A DNA stretch of 64,000 nt from positions 434,001-498,000 of the forward strand of contig NZ_QPCG01000004.1 in NCBI RefSeq assembly GCF_003351025.1, written 5' to 3'. This DNA comes from Mucilaginibacter endophyticus (GTDB taxonomy: Bacteria > Bacteroidota > Bacteroidia > Sphingobacteriales > Sphingobacteriaceae). Position 1 is the first letter of the stretch. Every line of letters starts with the position of its first letter. This document shows, in pieces, positions 1-8,362 of this stretch. The position numbers and the translations under genes were made by a program. A model generated the notes under the pieces. That model saw nothing but the letters and a program-made list of their open reading frames with translations. It was not told where the DNA came from and did no database searches.

Positions 1-175
1 AGTAGGCGGTATCATAGCCGTTTTTGGTTCTATCCTTTATATCAGCTATGTATCATCATCGGGCGATAACATAAAGGATTTTTCTGAACGGATTTTTGGT
101 GCGTTGATAGTTGGGGTACTGCTCGCCTTCGCGGTATCGTTATTGTTCGCCAACAAAGCAAATAAACTTGATTAA
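1..175 (+). CDS. C-terminal end of a membrane protein (5' end outside window)
   Basis: An open frame enters from the left edge (first full codon at base 2) and stops with TAA at 173-175. The 57 visible residues form two hydrophobic stretches (a Gly/Ile/Phe-rich one at the start and a Leu/Ala/Val-rich one near the end) joined by a short polar loop, and the tail ends in Lys/Asn/Leu/Asp. This fits the last two transmembrane helices of a small inner-membrane protein. The family cannot be named from this fragment. It abuts the DUF2752 gene, so the two are probably co-transcribed. Confidence 0.6.
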   Translation, partial: VGGIIAVFGSILYISYVSSSGDNIKDFSERIFGALIVGVLLAFAVSLLFANKANKLD

Positions 176-476
176 GCGTTATTTTTCAAAATATTTCGAA
201 CTATTGTTCTGGACAGCGGCGATGCTTTCGTTGGCTATGAGTTCGCCAACGGAGGCGTCGCACTTTACGCTGTGTCCGCTCAAGCTGATGGGCATTGGCT
301 GGTGCCCTGGCTGTGGCCTGGGGCATAGTATTATTTATCTTTTTCACGGCGATATCAGCAACTCGTTCCGTGCACACTGGCTTGGCATCCCCGCCGTGGC
401 CGTGATCTTCAACCGCATTTATGTACTTACAAAGGCGAGATTGATGGAGAGAAGTCAGTTTAAGAGCTTGACTTGA
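168..476 (+). CDS. DUF2752 family small membrane protein
   Basis: The protein of about 102 residues has the DUF2752 hallmark CPGCGLGHS after a segment reading FTLCPLKLMGIGW, followed by a hydrophobic helix near the C-terminus. The function of the family is unknown; the Cys-rich motif is conserved. No ATG lies in a good place. The frame is open from TTG 111, but the conserved N-terminus (KRYFSKYFELLFW) suggests TTG 168, which overlaps the upstream stop by 8 bases. ATG 222 would cut into the first helix. DUF2752 genes often sit near TM2-domain genes in Bacteroidota, as here. The family is clear; the exact start is not. Confidence 0.75.
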   Translation: MIKRYFSKYFELLFWTAAMLSLAMSSPTEASHFTLCPLKLMGIGWCPGCGLGHSIIYLFHGDISNSFRAHWLGIPAVAVIFNRIYVLTKARLMERSQFKSLT

Positions 477-1046
477 TTTTATATGGCGGGGGCGACAATA
501 CCGGCCGCAGGCTTAAATATTGTAACGTCAACATTCCTGTCCATTATTTAACGGTATGCTCATTTCCATCTCGTCATTATAAGGTACGAAGCAATCGCGA
601 ACCACACAGCGGGCTCTTGCATAGCTACTCTGTAAGCAGGGGATTGCTTCGTTCCTCGCAATGACCTTATTCTAAGTTACTGATTATTAATAATGTTTTT
701 TTGATTCAATTTTTGTAAATATGGGCGTTGCCTGCGGCCCGTGCTATACGCTCATACTACACTGGCATTAGCCACAAGGCCGGTATCCGCTCCTATCACT
801 AACGCGGCCGCCGCACACCATCGCTAAAATATACGCTATACCTCATCACGTTTTTTTCAGGCCCGCCTGATGATTACTCGCAATGACGCTTTGACATAGT
901 ATCTAAAACTGTCCGATACTTTTCACCGTCAAAACCCGTCATTTCACCGACTACTTATCTCCGCTAACCTATCTCCTATAGGCGTTTTATATGGTGCGCT
1001 GTACCTTTATATCATAAAACAATCGCAAACTTTAAAACTTACTGAG
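477..1046. other. Non-coding gap with one palindromic element
   Basis: There is no convincing gene on either strand in this 570-base gap. It contains a copy of the GTCATT..AATGAC palindromic repeat (573-665). The rest shows nothing recognisable. The final ~60 bases, AT-rich, presumably hold the promoter of the TM2 gene. Confidence 0.6.
573..665. repeat. Palindromic intergenic element, family A, copy 1
   Basis: The left arm (GTCATTATAAGG then TACGAAGCAATC) is the near-perfect inverse of the right arm (GATTGCTTCGTT then CCTCGCAATGAC). About 45 bases of variable sequence separate them. Four more copies occur at 8162, 13732, 15246 and 16938, all intergenic. The element has no coding capacity. 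Confidence 0.85.
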
Positions 1047-1409
1047 ATGAACGCTTATCAAAATCCATATATGTCATTCGACGGTATCACTCCTGAAGAA
1101 TATACATTTCTGCAACAGGCTACCGCCTCATTAACAGAAGACCAGGCCCGCACTTTTATGTCATTTTATGCCAGCAAAAGGCGCAACCCACAAGATATCA
1201 TGTTTGCTACGCTTGCCGGTTTCCTTGGTGTATCCGGCGTACAACGCTTCATGACCGATCAGATTGGTATGGGGATCCTTTACTTTTTCACCGCCGGTTT
1301 CTGTTTCATCGGTACCATTGTCGACCTGATCAACTATAAAACCATCGCCAACGATTACAACAGGCAAATGGCCTATGAAAGCTTCAACATCGCTAAAATG
1401 AGCAACTAA
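1047..1409 (+). CDS. TM2 domain-containing protein
   Basis: The 120-residue protein has a soluble N-terminus of about 45 residues, then a TM2 domain: RRNPQD, a first helix with the GVSGVQRF turn (residues 61-68), and a second helix (about 75-97) ending in IVDLINY. TM2 is a two-helix membrane domain with a conserved charged turn; its biochemical role in bacteria is not established. The protein probably sits in the inner membrane with both ends in the cytoplasm. It starts at an ATG and is followed by an intrinsic terminator at 1447, so it appears to be monocistronic or the end of its unit. Confidence 0.85.
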   Translation: MNAYQNPYMSFDGITPEEYTFLQQATASLTEDQARTFMSFYASKRRNPQDIMFATLAGFLGVSGVQRFMTDQIGMGILYFFTAGFCFIGTIVDLINYKTIANDYNRQMAYESFNIAKMSN

Positions 1410-1446
1410 ATCCCTTTAAGGGTATAGTTTCACTATATATCAATAA

Positions 1447-1482
1447 AAAATCCACCTTCTGTTACGGGGTGGATTTTTTTTA
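1447..1482 (+). terminator. Intrinsic terminator after the TM2 gene
   Basis: The stem AAAATCCACC (1447-1456) pairs with GGTGGATTTT (1468-1477) across an 11-base loop and runs into T residues. It lies 37 bases after the TM2 stop codon. Confidence 0.85.
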
Positions 1483-1487
1483 CCTTT

Positions 1488-1562
1488 CCCAACCCTCTCC
1501 AAAGGAGAGGGCTTAAAAAGGATTATTCTTAAAGTCTCCCTTTAGGGGAGATTTAGAGGGGC
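1488..1562. repeat. Palindromic CCCTCTCC/GGAGAGGG intergenic repeat
   Basis: Two short hairpins stand in tandem: CCCTCTCC-AAA-GGAGAGGG (1493-1511), then TCTCCC-TTTA-GGGGAGA followed by GAGGGG. It belongs to the C-rich palindromic class also seen at 12516, 57141 and 63026. It fills the gap between the TM2 terminator and the convergent peptidase gene. Confidence 0.6.
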
Positions 1563-1564
1563 TT

Positions 1565-3211
1565 CTATTTCATCGATTTTTCCCTTATCGCTTTAAACTC
1601 CGAACCATTTTTCCAACCGGGGAAAGTTGTTTCGTTGCTTAGCCTGGTGCCAACCTCATACAGGATATTTGCTATCTGGGCCATCCCTGTAGCATCCATT
1701 GTATCAGAATAATTATCTGCTTGTTGGTGATAGCGGTTATCGCCATAATCTTTTTGTTTGGCTTCGCCGTAACTGCCATCATGTATTACACTGATACTTC
1801 CATTGTTAATATCAAGCGCCGGAATCCCCACTTTGGCAAAGTTGAAATGATCTGATCGGTAATAACTACCAGAACCAGGATGCCTGTCGCCAACCGTGCT
1901 CAGGCCTTGCGCTTTAACAATCTCATCAACATAGTCTTCCAGTTCGTTCTGACCTTTACCGGTTACGGCGATATCCTTGGTTTCGCCATAATCACCCAAG
2001 GCGTCCATATTCAGGTCGGCAACGGTTTTGTTAACCGGGAAAATCGGGTGAGTGGCATAATATTCTGAGCCCAGTAAACCCTGCTCTTCGGCTGTAACTG
2101 CTAAAAACACAATAGAGCGTTTTGGTTTTTCTTTTGCCTTGCTGAAAGCTTTTGCTACGCTTATGATAGCTGCAACGCCATCGGCATTGTCAACAGCGCC
2201 ATTATAAATACTGTCGCCTTTGGCATCGGGCTTACCTACCCCAAGGTGGTCCCAATGGGCTGTGTACAAGATATATTCATCCGGTTTGGAACTGCCTTTG
2301 AGCGTACCTATAACATTGTGCGATGTAGAGTACTTCAACTGGTTGGTAATGGTGAGGTTAACAGACTGTTTTAGCGGGATAGCCTTAAAATCTTTTTTGC
2401 GGGCCAGCGCACGAAAATCGCCTGTGATGCCGGCCTCAGCCAATAGCTTTTTACCCATATCTTCGGTGATCCAGCCTTCAACCTTGCAACGGTTCATATG
2501 CTTATCTTTTTGCTGCAGGTAAAGTTTGGCGCCGGTATTACTGTTAGCCACTACTTCCCAGCCATAACTTGCCGGTTCTTTTTGGTGAATGATGAGCACT
2601 CCCGCTGCTCCCTGGCGGGCAGCTTCTTCATACTTATAAGTCCAGCGGCCGTAATAGGTCATGGTATCGCCTTTGAAAAATGTAGGATCACCATTTTTAA
2701 ATCCGGGGTCGTTCACCAACACCACAACGGTTTTGCCTTTAACATCAAGGCCGGCATAATCATTCCAGTGATATTCCGGCGCAACAACGCCATATCCCGC
2801 AAAAACAAGCGGCGAGTTTTTAAGCGTTACCGAATCAACCTCACGGCGACTGAACGTCACGAAATCAGTAGTAGCTTTAAGGCTGAGCGGGCTTTTACCA
2901 CCAGTAATCTCCATTACAGGCGATGGCGTGCTGGTGATCTGCACCATGGGTACGTCCTGGAAATAACTGCCATTGTTACCTGGCTCAAGTCCGGCTGCCT
3001 TAAACTGCTCGGAGATGTATTTGATGGCCTTGTCTTCGCCGGGGGTGAAAGGCTTGCGGCCCATCATCGAGTCATTAGCCAATGCCGAGATATACTTTTT
3101 GATTTCGGCGGGGGTAACGGCCTTTTCGGCGGGTACGTTTTTGTTATTCTGGCAGCCTGCAAAAATAGCGAGACCGCCTAAGAGCATTAGGTATCTGTGT
3201 TTGATTTTCAT
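1565..3211 (-). CDS. M28 family Zn aminopeptidase, lipoprotein, with PA-like insert
   Basis: The protein of about 548 residues is an M28 metallopeptidase. Metal-site motifs are seen in order: TAHWDHLG (His, near residue 316), GAVDNADG (bridging Asp, near 340), TAEEQGLLGSEYY (catalytic and metal Glu, near 375), LNMDALGD (Asp) and a late SDHFNF (His). The segment around residues 120-240, including LVFAGYGV and GAAGVLIIHQ, matches the protease-associated domain usual in this family. The frame is open from 3250, but the ATG at 3211 gives a lipoprotein signal (MKIKH, hydrophobic run, IFAGC), so that start is preferred. It is likely an envelope-anchored exopeptidase releasing N-terminal residues from peptides. 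It converges on the TM2 gene. Confidence 0.92.
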   Translation of the reverse strand: MKIKHRYLMLLGGLAIFAGCQNNKNVPAEKAVTPAEIKKYISALANDSMMGRKPFTPGEDKAIKYISEQFKAAGLEPGNNGSYFQDVPMVQITSTPSPVMEITGGKSPLSLKATTDFVTFSRREVDSVTLKNSPLVFAGYGVVAPEYHWNDYAGLDVKGKTVVVLVNDPGFKNGDPTFFKGDTMTYYGRWTYKYEEAARQGAAGVLIIHQKEPASYGWEVVANSNTGAKLYLQQKDKHMNRCKVEGWITEDMGKKLLAEAGITGDFRALARKKDFKAIPLKQSVNLTITNQLKYSTSHNVIGTLKGSSKPDEYILYTAHWDHLGVGKPDAKGDSIYNGAVDNADGVAAIISVAKAFSKAKEKPKRSIVFLAVTAEEQGLLGSEYYATHPIFPVNKTVADLNMDALGDYGETKDIAVTGKGQNELEDYVDEIVKAQGLSTVGDRHPGSGSYYRSDHFNFAKVGIPALDINNGSISVIHDGSYGEAKQKDYGDNRYHQQADNYSDTMDATGMAQIANILYEVGTRLSNETTFPGWKNGSEFKAIREKSMK

Positions 3212-3316
3212 ATTGATGAGAAATTTTGCGAAAGAACCGAATTTACGCAAATCCCCGGCAATTCTCCAATTGCCATATGTGCGATGAAGTTTTAAGCACG
3301 AAATATTCGTTCAGAA

Positions 3317-4645
3317 TTATTTTTTCAGCTTCAACTCGGGCCTGCTAAGCTTTATCACTTGCCAGGCCACTTCCGCGCTTGATAAAGCCACCAATGCAAA
3401 AACAGCAGCCGAAAGCGCCTTTGGTGTCGAACTTAATGCACCGCCAAGCGCAACACTGTAAACAATAAATGGCAACAGCAAAACCAGGCAAAGCCCGGTA
3501 ACACTAAGCGGGATGCGGAAAGGCCTTTCCTTTAACGGCTCTTTAATGCGGAGTTTTATAAGGGCGATATATTCTAACGACAGTCCGGCACCATAAACCG
3601 TTACATCAATAATGAGCAGGTCGGCGAAGGTCCACAGCACCATAAAGCTTACCACTATAGAGCAGATAATGATGGAAATAAACGGTGTTTTAAAGCGAGG
3701 GTGAAGCCTGTTGAGCCCTTTGGGCAATAAATTATCTTCGGACATTACCTGCGGTACACGCGATACCGACAACAATACCGCAGTGTAAATACCCAGGGTA
3801 CTGGCCATGCCACCCGCTGCCACCACTATCCCCAGCCAGTGCCCGCCAATAAGTACGCCCAACGCCGGGAACCCGCTATCGGTTAAGGTATCATGATTAA
3901 TACCCGATTGCTGGGCTACCCAAATGGCAAAAAAGTACACCACCATTACCAGGGCAAAAGCGGTAAAAATAGAAACCAGGTAAGAGCGTACCGGTTTCTC
4001 AACCTCCTCGGCATAGGTAGTTACGTTGTCCCAACCCAGGCAGTTCCACATCACGGTGTACAGCGCCATCCCAAATGATGGAAAACTGAGCCCTTTTAAT
4101 GAAGTTGCGGGAATGTGCATTGCCCCGCTATGATGGTATATACCTAAGGCTATCAGCAATATAATTGGAGCGAGTACAGCAGCACTTAAAAATACCGAAA
4201 CCCTACCTACAGGCATAATGCCCAAAATGTTTAAGCCTGCCGATGCCCAGATGATCACTAAACAAACCGGGATCTGAAAATTCAAGAGCTCCGGAAAAAA
4301 GAAACCGGCATACTGCACAAACAGCACCGGGTAAATGGCGAGATCTACAAAAGTATAAAGCCAGGTCCACCAGCCTTCAATAAAACCCCAATGCGTCCCC
4401 AATGCATATTTCACCCATTTATAATAACCTCCGGTTATCGGCATCATGCTATTCAGTTCAAGCACCGTAAATATGGCAGGAACGTCCCACATCAACGGGG
4501 TTATCAGCAGAATGATCAATGCCCCATGATCGCCGGCATAGCTTAACAGCGGCTCGAGGCCATAAGGGCCGCCAGATACAGTAAAGAAAATAACAGCGAC
4601 AAGCTGTATGGGACGTATTTTTTTTAATGAGGCTGCAGAGGGCAT
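3317..4645 (-). CDS. APC family amino acid permease
   Basis: The 442-residue protein is hydrophobic throughout, with about 12 transmembrane helices. It has the APC-superfamily features: the FFTVSGGPYGLEPLL motif in the first helix (the family's unwound Gly segment), MPITGGYYKWV after helix 2, and WNCLGWDNVTTYAEEVEKP in the middle. The length fits the 430-480 usual for the family. It should import amino acids or related amines with a cation; the substrate cannot be read from sequence. It is transcribed in the same direction as dtd (4909) but separated by about 260 bases holding a repeat, so it is probably a separate unit. Confidence 0.9.
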   Translation of the reverse strand: MPSAASLKKIRPIQLVAVIFFTVSGGPYGLEPLLSYAGDHGALIILLITPLMWDVPAIFTVLELNSMMPITGGYYKWVKYALGTHWGFIEGWWTWLYTFVDLAIYPVLFVQYAGFFFPELLNFQIPVCLVIIWASAGLNILGIMPVGRVSVFLSAAVLAPIILLIALGIYHHSGAMHIPATSLKGLSFPSFGMALYTVMWNCLGWDNVTTYAEEVEKPVRSYLVSIFTAFALVMVVYFFAIWVAQQSGINHDTLTDSGFPALGVLIGGHWLGIVVAAGGMASTLGIYTAVLLSVSRVPQVMSEDNLLPKGLNRLHPRFKTPFISIIICSIVVSFMVLWTFADLLIIDVTVYGAGLSLEYIALIKLRIKEPLKERPFRIPLSVTGLCLVLLLPFIVYSVALGGALSSTPKALSAAVFALVALSSAEVAWQVIKLSRPELKLKK

Positions 4646-4753
4646 AAGCTATAAAAATATAACTTATACATTAATATTTTAATTTTTTGTTGGGCTCTCC
4701 GCTATTCTAAACGGTCGTTTAAATCGATGCCGCGTTTACCGACATAAAAATTT

Positions 4754-4886
4754 CATTGCCGTTGGTTTTAACCAACGGAATAATGATTAGCAACAAGAGG
4801 GCTTCAGCCCAACTCCGCTTGTATAGTTAAGCTAAAGCCTGGACTTTTAACTTTCTCAAACCGTTGGTTAAAACCAACGGCAATGA
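4754..4886. repeat. Paired-palindrome element (CCGTTGGTT type)
   Basis: The element starts with CATTGCCGTTGG then TTTTAACCAACGG and ends with the exact inverse (CCGTTGGTTAAAACC then AACGGCAATG), so each end is itself a hairpin and the ends are inverted copies of each other. The interior has a smaller hairpin, GGGCTTCAGCCC (4800-4811). Such paired REP-like ends resemble the non-autonomous elements mobilised by REP-associated (RAYT) transposases; no transposase lies in the window. Confidence 0.8.
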
Positions 4887-4908
4887 GTATTTCGTTTTCA
4901 AAAGCTTT

Positions 4909-5367
4909 CTAATGATTATCCTTATCCCTGGTATCCATGATAATTGTCACCGGGCCATCATTCAGCAAGTTGATTTTCATATCCGCACCAAAAATACCGG
5001 TCGCTACTTTTTTGCCGGTTAGTGTTTCAAGTGCCTGGATCATCTGTTCATACATCGGGATAGCCTTATCAGGCTTAGCAGCCCTTAAAAACGACGGGCG
5101 ATTGCCCTTTTTGGTTTGGGCAAAAAGCGTGAATTGGGAGATCAGTAGGATATCGCCATTAATATCGGCAAGGGCTTTGTTCATAAGGCCGTTCTCATCA
5201 CTAAAAACACGCATACCTACTATCTTATTAGCCAGCCACTGCAGGTCCTCGACAGTATCGGCATCTTCAATACCCAGTAAAACCAAAAAGCCGGCGGCTA
5301 TTTCACCGGTAATCTTTCCATCAACAGTACAGCTTGCCCGGGTAACGCGTTGCAGAACAGCTCTCAT
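4909..5367 (-). CDS. dtd: D-aminoacyl-tRNA deacylase
   Basis: The 152-residue protein is full length for DTD. It has the two conserved motifs that build the D-amino-acid pocket: SQFT at residues 77-80 and NDGPVT at 136-141 (the Gly-cisPro element). It hydrolyses D-aminoacyl-tRNA (D-Tyr, D-Asp and others) and mischarged Gly-tRNA(Ala), so free tRNA is recycled in the cytoplasm. The start MRAVLQRV is the family's usual N-terminus. It is divergent from the gene at 5553 across a 185-base gap that must hold both promoters. Confidence 0.97.
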   Translation of the reverse strand: MRAVLQRVTRASCTVDGKITGEIAAGFLVLLGIEDADTVEDLQWLANKIVGMRVFSDENGLMNKALADINGDILLISQFTLFAQTKKGNRPSFLRAAKPDKAIPMYEQMIQALETLTGKKVATGIFGADMKINLLNDGPVTIIMDTRDKDNH

Positions 5368-5552
5368 ATATTATCGAACATTAATTTTTTACTAATAAAA
5401 CGATTTTCGCAAATTTCCGGGTACTATTTTAATAACATTAGTGTCAATTCCGCCGGTTAATGAATTTTCGTAGCCCATCATTCGTTTAATTAGGGCGTAA
5501 TTAATTAAGTTCGCAACCGCTATTATGTATATCTAATTAATAGGATAAAAAA

Positions 5553-6791
5553 ATGAGTACCAAAAGAGGCTTCACTACCACCATATTACATGCCGACCGT
5601 TTGGGCAAACCCGAACACGGTTCATTGCATAAACCTATCCATACCTCGGTAACCTACGGACACGAGGATGTGCAGGATTTGGTTGATATTTTCCAGAACA
5701 AAAAAAGCGGCTACGCTTATTCGCGCCAGGGTAACCCTACCGTTACCGCTTTAGAGCAAAAGGTATCCCAAATGGAAAAAAGTGTATCAAGTATCGCTTT
5801 CTCAACCGGTATGGCGGCTATTTCGGCAACGGTAATGGCACTTATTAAAGGTACCGATCATATTGTAGCCAGCTCATTCCTGTTTGGTAACAGCCGCAGT
5901 ATTTTCCAAACCTTTATTGATATGGGTATCAGCATTGATTTTGTTGATGCAACCAATGTTGATCATGTACGTGCGGCAGTAAAAGAAAATACCCGCATGG
6001 TGTTTGTCGAAACCATTGCCAACCCGGCCACTCAAATTGCCGATCTTAAAAACATTGGCGACCTATGCGAAGAAAAAGGCATTATGTACGTGGTTGATAA
6101 CACCATGACCTCGCCATATTTGTTTAACCCGATAATCGTTAAAGCCAGTTTGGTAATTAACTCGCTTACCAAATACATTGGCGGTCACGGCAATGCTCTT
6201 GGTGGCGCGGTAACCAACACCGGCTTATTTGACTGGGCAAATTATCCAAACATTTTCCCCGGCTTTAAAGCGACTGTTAAGCCAGAAAATCTGGGCATGA
6301 CCCAAATCCGCAAGAAAGGCTTACGTGACGGCGGTGGTACTTTATCGCCGGAGGCCGCGCACAGCATTTCTGTAGGTGCCGAAACATTAGCTCTACGCCT
6401 TGACCGTGCCTGCAGCAATGCTTTGGCACTGGCTAAATATTTTGACAATCACCCTATGGTTAAAAAAGTGTTTTATCCAGGTATCAAGTCGCACCCGCAG
6501 CATGCGTTGGCAGGTGAACTGTTCGCCCGTTATGGCGGTTTGATGAGCATCGAGTTGGATGAAAGTATCGATTGCCTTGCATTTTTGAATAAACTGAAAC
6601 TGGTTGTAAAATCAAGCAACCTTGGCGATACCCGCACACTGGCCATCCCGGTTGCGCAAACCATTTTCTTTGAGCTTGGTGCTGAACGGCGCGCCGAAAT
6701 GGGCATCCCCGAAAGCATGATCCGTCTGTCGGTAGGTATTGAAGACCTTGAAGATTTACTTGAAGATTTCAAAACCGCTTTAGGCGAATAA
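5553..6791 (+). CDS. Trans-sulfuration family PLP enzyme (cystathionine gamma-synthase / methionine gamma-lyase type)
   Basis: The 412-residue protein belongs to the Cys/Met metabolism PLP family. The Schiff-base lysine is K207 in NSLTKYIGGHGN. Other family blocks seen are YSRQGNPT, FSTGMAAISA (phosphate-binding region), VVDNTMTSPY (PLP-ring Asp) and VKSSNLGDTRTLAIP near the C-terminus. Members make or break cystathionine, homocysteine or methionine; gamma-synthase, gamma-lyase and O-acetylhomoserine sulfhydrylase cannot be told apart here. The lack of met genes nearby leaves the role open, although cysM/cysE are 12 kb away. An intrinsic terminator follows at once, so it is probably monocistronic. 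Confidence 0.9.
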   Translation: MSTKRGFTTTILHADRLGKPEHGSLHKPIHTSVTYGHEDVQDLVDIFQNKKSGYAYSRQGNPTVTALEQKVSQMEKSVSSIAFSTGMAAISATVMALIKGTDHIVASSFLFGNSRSIFQTFIDMGISIDFVDATNVDHVRAAVKENTRMVFVETIANPATQIADLKNIGDLCEEKGIMYVVDNTMTSPYLFNPIIVKASLVINSLTKYIGGHGNALGGAVTNTGLFDWANYPNIFPGFKATVKPENLGMTQIRKKGLRDGGGTLSPEAAHSISVGAETLALRLDRACSNALALAKYFDNHPMVKKVFYPGIKSHPQHALAGELFARYGGLMSIELDESIDCLAFLNKLKLVVKSSNLGDTRTLAIPVAQTIFFELGAERRAEMGIPESMIRLSVGIEDLEDLLEDFKTALGE

Positions 6792-6796
6792 ATACT

Positions 6797-6828
6797 AAGG
6801 CCTTGTGTTATTCACAAGGCCTTTTTTA
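6797..6828 (+). terminator. Intrinsic terminator
   Basis: AAGGCCTTGTG (6797-6807) pairs perfectly with CACAAGGCCTT (6813-6823) across a 5-base loop, followed by T residues. It lies 6 bases after the stop of the PLP enzyme gene. Confidence 0.92.
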
Positions 6829-6923
6829 TTGAATGATTATTTGGCAAAACTATCTTATCAGCATGCAAAATAATTTTCATTAACCGATAGGGGTTTACAT
6901 ATTCTTTGTTGTAATATAGACAT

Positions 6924-8117
6924 ATGAAAACCTATAAAACCTTGAAAACACTTCTTTCCATTCTGACCTTCGTGCTGCTGTCAAACGTCATTGCAGCACA
7001 AACCAACCCAGATTCTTTAACAACTAAATTGCAGCAGACTTTTACGAAGGAAAGCCTGCCTGGCATGTATGTGATCATGACCGATGGTAATAAAATTACT
7101 TATTCGCACAGTTTTGGTTATGCCGATATAGCTAATCAGGTTCCTTATTCGGCCAATACGGTTCAAAACATTGGCTCGGTGAGCAAAACTGTTATAGCCG
7201 TAGCGTTGATGAAAGCTATCGAGTTAAAGTATTTTACGCTGGAAACAGATATTAACGATGTGCTGCCCTTCAAAGTAACCAATCCTAATGATCCCAACGG
7301 AAAAATAACCATCAGGGAATTAACCAACCACACATCGGGCATTGTTGATAACCCCGAAATTTATCACTACAGCTATCACTTTTATCCTAAACTAAGGGCT
7401 TATGACAGTGTTTCGGTAAACACGCTGAATCAGATGGGCTTTGGCGATAAACTAAAGGATACTACCCTTGCGCAATTCTTTTTCAACTATTTATCGCCAC
7501 AAGGCCAGTATTACGGCAAAGCCAATTTTGGCGAAGGGCCCGCGGGAGGCACGTCCTCATATTGCAACATTGGTTCGGCGCTGGTGGCATATCTTATCGA
7601 GATTAAATCGGGACTTACTTACGCGGATTTCACCAGGAAATATATTCTTAAACCACTAAAGATGGACCATTCAGGCTGGCATGTATCAGATATAGATTTA
7701 AAAAAGCACGCCTATTTGTATCTCGACCTCAAGAACCGGTTTCCGTTATATGACCTGGTTACTTATCCCGACGGTGGCCTCAAGACTTCGCCTGAAGATT
7801 TGAGCAAGTATTTGATGGCGATTGCCAGGCATGACAAAAGACTGCTAACCGAAGCATCATATCAGGCTATGTTTACAGCGCAGTTCAGCAAAGAGCATCC
7901 TCCTAAAAACATCAATTTAACCTACCGCAATAAAGGCATTTTCTGGAATTTATATACCAACGGCACTATTGGCCATGATGGTGATGATCCGGGCGTTGGG
8001 ACATATTTGTTTTTTAATACCACAACTGGCAAAGGAGGCTTGTTCCTAACTAATAAATATCTGCCTAATAAGCAGGCTATTGTTGATGTGTTGGTGAAGG
8101 AAGCAGAGAAGAAGTAA
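6924..8117 (+). CDS. Secreted serine hydrolase (class C beta-lactamase / DD-peptidase fold)
   Basis: The 397-residue protein begins with a Sec signal peptide (MKTYKTLKTL, hydrophobic run, cut near AAQ at 24-26). The serine hydrolase motifs are S85-V-S-K88 (nucleophile and base), Y213-C-N215 and H351-D-G353. This is the beta-lactamase class C / esterase / D-aminopeptidase family; true beta-lactamase activity should not be assumed. It probably acts in the periplasm on peptidoglycan-related peptides or esters. A second, unrelated-length member of the same superfamily starts at 63261. It is followed by a palindromic repeat and then the convergent rsgA. Confidence 0.9.
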   Translation: MKTYKTLKTLLSILTFVLLSNVIAAQTNPDSLTTKLQQTFTKESLPGMYVIMTDGNKITYSHSFGYADIANQVPYSANTVQNIGSVSKTVIAVALMKAIELKYFTLETDINDVLPFKVTNPNDPNGKITIRELTNHTSGIVDNPEIYHYSYHFYPKLRAYDSVSVNTLNQMGFGDKLKDTTLAQFFFNYLSPQGQYYGKANFGEGPAGGTSSYCNIGSALVAYLIEIKSGLTYADFTRKYILKPLKMDHSGWHVSDIDLKKHAYLYLDLKNRFPLYDLVTYPDGGLKTSPEDLSKYLMAIARHDKRLLTEASYQAMFTAQFSKEHPPKNINLTYRNKGIFWNLYTNGTIGHDGDDPGVGTYLFFNTTTGKGGLFLTNKYLPNKQAIVDVLVKEAEKK

Positions 8118-8161
8118 GTAAACCTAAAAATAGCGCGGTGATCATCAGTCTAAAAAACAAT

Positions 8162-8253
8162 GTCATTGCGAGGAGGAACGACGAAGCAATCTCGTAACTA
8201 TACAGATCGGTCATGCATTGGCTACGAGATTGCCACGCTGCGCTCGCAATGAC
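8162..8253. repeat. Palindromic intergenic element, family A, copy 2
   Basis: The left arm GTCATTGCGAGG..GACGAAGCAATC is inverse to the right arm GATTGCCACGCT..CTCGCAATGAC, with about 36 variable bases between them. It lies between the convergent serine hydrolase and rsgA genes. Confidence 0.9.
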
Positions 8254-8362
8254 ATATTTTTTAACGAGGCCTTGCTTAAAAAAAGCTTGCTTTCTTGTCT
8301 CTTGATTCCAAAAATCCTGGTTCTTTTTCCTGCTTCCTGACTCTAACAGTCTTGCTTCTAAA

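Noticed and set aside
2498..3181. A 227-codon open frame on the plus strand inside the M28 peptidase gene
   Set aside because: It lies wholly antisense to a well-supported enzyme gene and its product has no signal peptide or domain logic; it is a shadow frame.
5396..5552. A SAM riboswitch upstream of the trans-sulfuration enzyme
   Set aside because: The leader is short and AT-rich and shows none of the conserved SAM riboswitch cores that I could recognise.
6924..8117. An acquired beta-lactamase resistance gene
   Set aside because: SxxK and YxN motifs are shared by many esterases and peptidases of this superfamily; base composition and context are chromosomal and nothing points to resistance.
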